A program made the translations under genes and the position numbers. A stretch of DNA of 7,578 bases from Deltaproteobacteria bacterium. GTDB lineage: Bacteria > Desulfobacterota > Deferrimicrobia > Deferrimicrobiales > Deferrimicrobiaceae. The notes beneath the pieces are model-generated. The model saw only the letters and a list, made by a program, of their open reading frames with translations, ran no database searches and was not told where the DNA came from. Shown here in pieces: positions 5,186 through 7,578 of the stretch (the first letter of the stretch is position 1; each line of letters starts with the position of its first letter). The stretch is taken from positions 9,080-16,657 of the forward strand of contig DOTC01000217.1 of NCBI GenBank assembly GCA_003513855.1, given 5' to 3'.

Positions 5186-6316
5186 CTATGCCGCTTCCTC
5201 CATCCGGCCGGAGGACTCCTTTGCTTTCTGCTTCACGGCGGCGAGGTAGACCGCCAGGGGCCGGTACAGCATGTGCGCCCACTTCCCGTAGGGGACCTGC
5301 ACGATCAGGAAAGAGGCGACGACGGCAAGGTGGATCACATAGGTGGTGTACGTTGCGAGCGGAAGCCCCGCCAGGCGGAAACCGTGCACCAGGATTCCGG
5401 TGAGGGCCGCCAGAAAAAGAAGGATCAGGAAGATCCAGTCGCTCGCCTCGGTAAATTTATGGATCGGGCCGCGCTTGCGCAACCGTTCGACCAGGAAGTC
5501 GCCCGTCACATACAACAGGACCGCCGTCGCGTAGTACCCGAACAGGCGCGTGGGATGGTAAACGGGGTGGATCTCGTCCGTCTGGAAGTCCCGCAGGAAG
5601 ATTTCCACCAGCACGATCATCGTGACGTACCCGCTTACGAGAAAGAGGTGCTTGAGCCACCGTGTCTTCTTCCCTTCGCACTCCCGCCACTTCTTCTGCA
5701 ATGCAAGGTTCGCCACAAACGTCCGCCATTCCCCGAACAGCAGGGAAAGCGGGATCTTCCGTCCCTTCTCGGGACGCATCACGAACCGCACCATGCGGGA
5801 GGCGTTCGCCAGAAGGATCAGGCCCAGCGTTCCTCCCACGATCCAGTCGCCGATCTCCACCCACTTCACGGGCGCGAACGTATTGAGCTCCACCCGGTCC
5901 GTCACCACGGGGCCGTGGAACAGGGCGAAGAGCGCAACCACGAAGAGGCCCACGAGGAAGACCGCCGCGACCTCCCACGTCGCGGACGTGTAGAACCTTT
6001 TTCCCAGACCGGTCCAGTCGTATCGCGACGTAAGGTACCGGCGCGCGGCCATCATCATCTCCCCCGGGTTGGCGTCCCTCGGGCAGGTGTCCGAGCACTC
6101 GCCGCAATAGTAGCAGAGCCAGGGTTCGAGGGACTCCTCGAGCTTCTCCCGGTGCCCCACCTGCAGGAGATGGATGATCCGGCGGGGAAATCCACCCGAA
6201 TCCATGGACTGGGAGCAGGTGACGGTGCAGTTCCCGCAGTTCATGCAGGAGGTGACGTCCCCGCCGCCGAACTTCGCGATCTGCCGGTGCAATCCCGGGG
6301 TCACGCGGTAACCCAT
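5186..6316 (-). CDS. QmoC-like membrane subunit: HdrC-type 2x[4Fe-4S] plus cytochrome b domain
   Basis: The product is a 376-residue fusion of an HdrC-like ferredoxin domain and an HdrE-like membrane cytochrome b domain, the architecture of QmoC (quinone-interacting membrane-bound oxidoreductase). The N-terminal part has C24, C27, C30, C34 and C68, C71, C74, C78-P for two [4Fe-4S] clusters. About six hydrophobic segments follow (near 114-135, 157-178, 222-243, 256-278, 293-314 and 322-343). Histidines H223, H311, H329 and H348 at or near helices are candidate heme b ligands. Its expected role is to exchange electrons between the quinone pool and a cytoplasmic flavoprotein. AGGAGGTG ahead of ATG 6316 supports the start. 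Upstream in the same operon lies an HdrA-like flavoprotein, the natural partner, with a small wHTH-like gene between them. In sulfate reducers Qmo serves APS reductase; neither aprAB nor sat is in view, so the partner here is open. Confidence 0.85.
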   Translation of the reverse strand: MGYRVTPGLHRQIAKFGGGDVTSCMNCGNCTVTCSQSMDSGGFPRRIIHLLQVGHREKLEESLEPWLCYYCGECSDTCPRDANPGEMMMAARRYLTSRYDWTGLGKRFYTSATWEVAAVFLVGLFVVALFALFHGPVVTDRVELNTFAPVKWVEIGDWIVGGTLGLILLANASRMVRFVMRPEKGRKIPLSLLFGEWRTFVANLALQKKWRECEGKKTRWLKHLFLVSGYVTMIVLVEIFLRDFQTDEIHPVYHPTRLFGYYATAVLLYVTGDFLVERLRKRGPIHKFTEASDWIFLILLFLAALTGILVHGFRLAGLPLATYTTYVIHLAVVASFLIVQVPYGKWAHMLYRPLAVYLAAVKQKAKESSGRMEEAA

Positions 6317-6376
6317 CCGGTTCCACCTCCTCTCTCGCGCAGACGAAACAATCCGCCCGGCGGAAGAACGCTTTCG

Positions 6377-6616
6377 TCAGCGGGCCGGCTTGTAACGAAA
6401 ATAATCCTCCGCCCTGGGCTTCGGCAGTTCCTCCAGGGAACCGTACCGGCGCATCGCCATCACCCAGAGGGTGACTTCCCGGACCGGGCAGGAGAGCGCT
6501 TCGGCGATCTCCGGGATCGTCTTCGGTTCGTCCCGAAGCAGGGAGAAGATCCGGTCCTTCATGACCATCTCGTCGCGCAGCACTTCCCCGAGGTCGCGAC
6601 GCTTCTCCTCCCCCAT
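6377..6616 (-). CDS. Small winged-helix-like protein within the Hdr/Qmo operon
   Basis: The product has 79 residues and is not assigned to a named family. Its ATG (6616-6614) overlaps the stop of the HdrA-like gene by one base (TGATG), indicating translational coupling; GTGATGG leaves no room for another start, and a Shine-Dalgarno role could be played by sequence at the end of the upstream gene. An N-terminal charged helix (about 3-28, ending in M-K-D-R-I-F-S-L-L) is followed by T-I-P-E-I-A-E-A-L-S-C-P-V-R-E-V-T-L-W-V-M-A (about 33-54), a pattern typical of helix-turn-helix or winged-helix folds, and then M-R-R-Y-G-S and a tail with D-Y-F-R-Y. It has one cysteine (C43). There are 60 bp without a gene before QmoC. 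It could be a small regulator or a structural/assembly subunit; the fold is inferred by eye. A much longer open frame that contains it upstream is only the shadow of the HdrA-like gene. Confidence 0.7.
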   Translation of the reverse strand: MGEEKRRDLGEVLRDEMVMKDRIFSLLRDEPKTIPEIAEALSCPVREVTLWVMAMRRYGSLEELPKPRAEDYFRYKPAR

Positions 6617-7578
6617 CACCCGGCCTCCCGCGCCAGCGCGTCGATCATGGCCCTCACCTGGCCGTCCGTATAGCCTTCGAGGTCGATCGCCTCGACGGGG
6701 CACACCGGGACGCACCCTCCGCACCCCTTGCACAGGGCGGGATGGACATATGCGACCTCCTTCTCTCCCACGCGCACCTTCTCGATGGCTCCCTCGTACG
6801 GGCAGGCGTCTTCGCACTCCCCGCACCATGCGCACCGGTCCGCATCGACCAGGGCGACCTGGGGCGACAGGTCGACGTATCCCTTCATCAGCAACGCCGC
6901 ACATTTGCCGACGGCCGCCATCGAAGAGGCCACGCTTTCGGGCAGCGTCTTCGGGCCCTGGGCGGCCCCGGCAACGAATACCCCGTCGATCACCGTCTCC
7001 ACGGGACGCAGTTTGGGATGGATCTCGTGGAAGAACCCCCCCTTGTCGACGGGGAGCTTGAGCGCATGGAGAAGTGCCGCGTTCTCCCGCGGCACCATGC
7101 CGGTGGCCAGCACCACGAGGTCCGCGGGAATTTCGATCTCCTCGCCGCCGAGGAGCTCGTCGCGAACCCGGACGAGGAGCGTTCCGTCCGATCGTTCCAC
7201 GACGGGGGCCGCCCCGTCCGGGAATTTGAGGAAGACGGAGCCCTTTTTGCCCGCCTCCTCGAAGAGAATCTCGTTCTTTCCGTAGGTGCGCATGTCCCGG
7301 TAGAGGTGGTACTGGATCAGCGAGGAGTCCTGCTCCCTGGCCTGGATCGCCGTGTGAACGGCCGCCGAGCAGCAGTACCGGGAGCAGTAAAGGTTCGGGC
7401 GGGGATTCTCCTCGCAGGCGCTCTGCCGGCTTCCGACGCAATAGATGTAGACGATCGTCTCCACGTCCCGCCCGTTTCTTCGGAGCTTTCCCCGGGACGT
7501 CGCCAGAAGCTCCTTGAACTCCGGCAGGGTAACGACGCCCTCGTAGCCGCAGCCGAACTCCCCCTCCCGGGGTGCGTA
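6616..7578 (-). CDS. HdrA/QmoB-like FAD and iron-sulfur protein, C-terminal part (5' end outside window)
   Basis: The last 320 residues are visible; the frame stays open to the window edge, and the GTG at 7464 is internal because conserved HdrA sequence (P-R-E-G-E-F-G, then V-V-T-L-P-E-F-K-E-L-L) lies before it. In order, with residues counted from the window edge: the Y-C-V-G-S-R motif (C47) and Y-C-S-R-Y-C-C (C65, C69, C70), which in HdrA ligate a [4Fe-4S] cluster; a Rossmann-type flavin region with D-L-V-V-L-A-T-G-M-V-P (153-163) and V-F-V-A-G-A-A-Q-G-P-K (200-210); and a C-terminal double ferredoxin with C249, C252, C255, C259-P and C283, C286, C289, C293-P. HdrA-type proteins are cytoplasmic FAD electron-transfer or bifurcation subunits. 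There is no MvhD-like domain after the ferredoxin, unlike the usual QmoB. It is followed by the overlapping wHTH-like gene and QmoC, so electrons likely flow between it and the quinone pool. Confidence 0.85.
   Translation of the reverse strand, partial: YAPREGEFGCGYEGVVTLPEFKELLATSRGKLRRNGRDVETIVYIYCVGSRQSACEENPRPNLYCSRYCCSAAVHTAIQAREQDSSLIQYHLYRDMRTYGKNEILFEEAGKKGSVFLKFPDGAAPVVERSDGTLLVRVRDELLGGEEIEIPADLVVLATGMVPRENAALLHALKLPVDKGGFFHEIHPKLRPVETVIDGVFVAGAAQGPKTLPESVASSMAAVGKCAALLMKGYVDLSPQVALVDADRCAWCGECEDACPYEGAIEKVRVGEKEVAYVHPALCKGCGGCVPVCPVEAIDLEGYTDGQVRAMIDALAREAG

Noticed and set aside
4736..6673. A 645-codon plus-strand open frame opposite the DsrE, QmoC and small wHTH genes
   Set aside because: It spans three genes with clear motifs on the other strand and crosses the terminator; its translation is histidine-, arginine- and proline-rich shadow sequence.
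6377..7441. A 354-codon minus-strand frame overlapping the HdrA-like gene
   Set aside because: Upstream of 6616 it is out of frame with a strongly supported HdrA-like protein. Only the last 79 residues, from the coupled ATG, look like a real protein, and these are annotated separately.

Overview
The window is GC-rich, densely coded bacterial DNA. Its genes (an HdrA-like flavoprotein, a QmoC-type membrane Fe-S/cytochrome b subunit, a DsrE-family protein, a NapH-like membrane ferredoxin, Nramp, and a free-standing MgtE_N-CBS protein) suggest an anaerobic or microaerophilic chemolithotroph or respirer, plausibly from the Desulfobacterota or a neighbouring phylum. That placement is inferred from gene content; there is no rRNA or other marker gene here. 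No tRNA, rRNA, CRISPR array, insertion sequence, integrase or phage gene is visible.

Layout. (1) Positions 1-494 (+) hold the C-terminal part of an Nramp-type metal-ion transporter. It converges with (2) 540-1799 (-), a soluble regulator with PRC-barrel, MgtE_N and paired CBS domains. This gene has a well-spaced sigma70-type promoter whose 17-bp spacer contains nine consecutive G residues. (3) Divergent from it, 1935-2996 (+) encodes a membrane protein with two Fer4_5-type CxxxCP motifs and two [4Fe-4S] ferredoxin motifs. (4) 3087-3542 (+) encodes an Rrf2-family regulator with no cysteine at all, behind a near-consensus promoter overlapped by dyad symmetry. It is followed by (5) about 3563-4726 (+), a cystathionine gamma-synthase-type PLP enzyme that appears to start at a CTG codon. 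(6) A shared hairpin terminator separates this from a minus-strand operon, read from right to left: HdrA-like flavoprotein (cut by the window end), a 79-residue winged-helix-like protein, QmoC, and a DsrE-family protein.

How the parts may work together. The minus-strand operon looks like a cytoplasmic flavin/Fe-S electron-transfer unit linked to the quinone pool through QmoC, with a DsrE protein that may handle sulfur or sulfane carriers. The Rrf2-PLP enzyme pair looks like a self-contained, autoregulated methionine/cysteine unit comparable in logic to CymR systems. The Nramp and CBS genes form a probable divalent-metal pair. The most interesting points are the Hdr/Qmo-DsrE operon with its embedded small wHTH-like gene, the homopolymer inside the CBS-gene promoter, the cysteine-free Rrf2 beside a sulfur amino acid gene, and the apparent CTG start.
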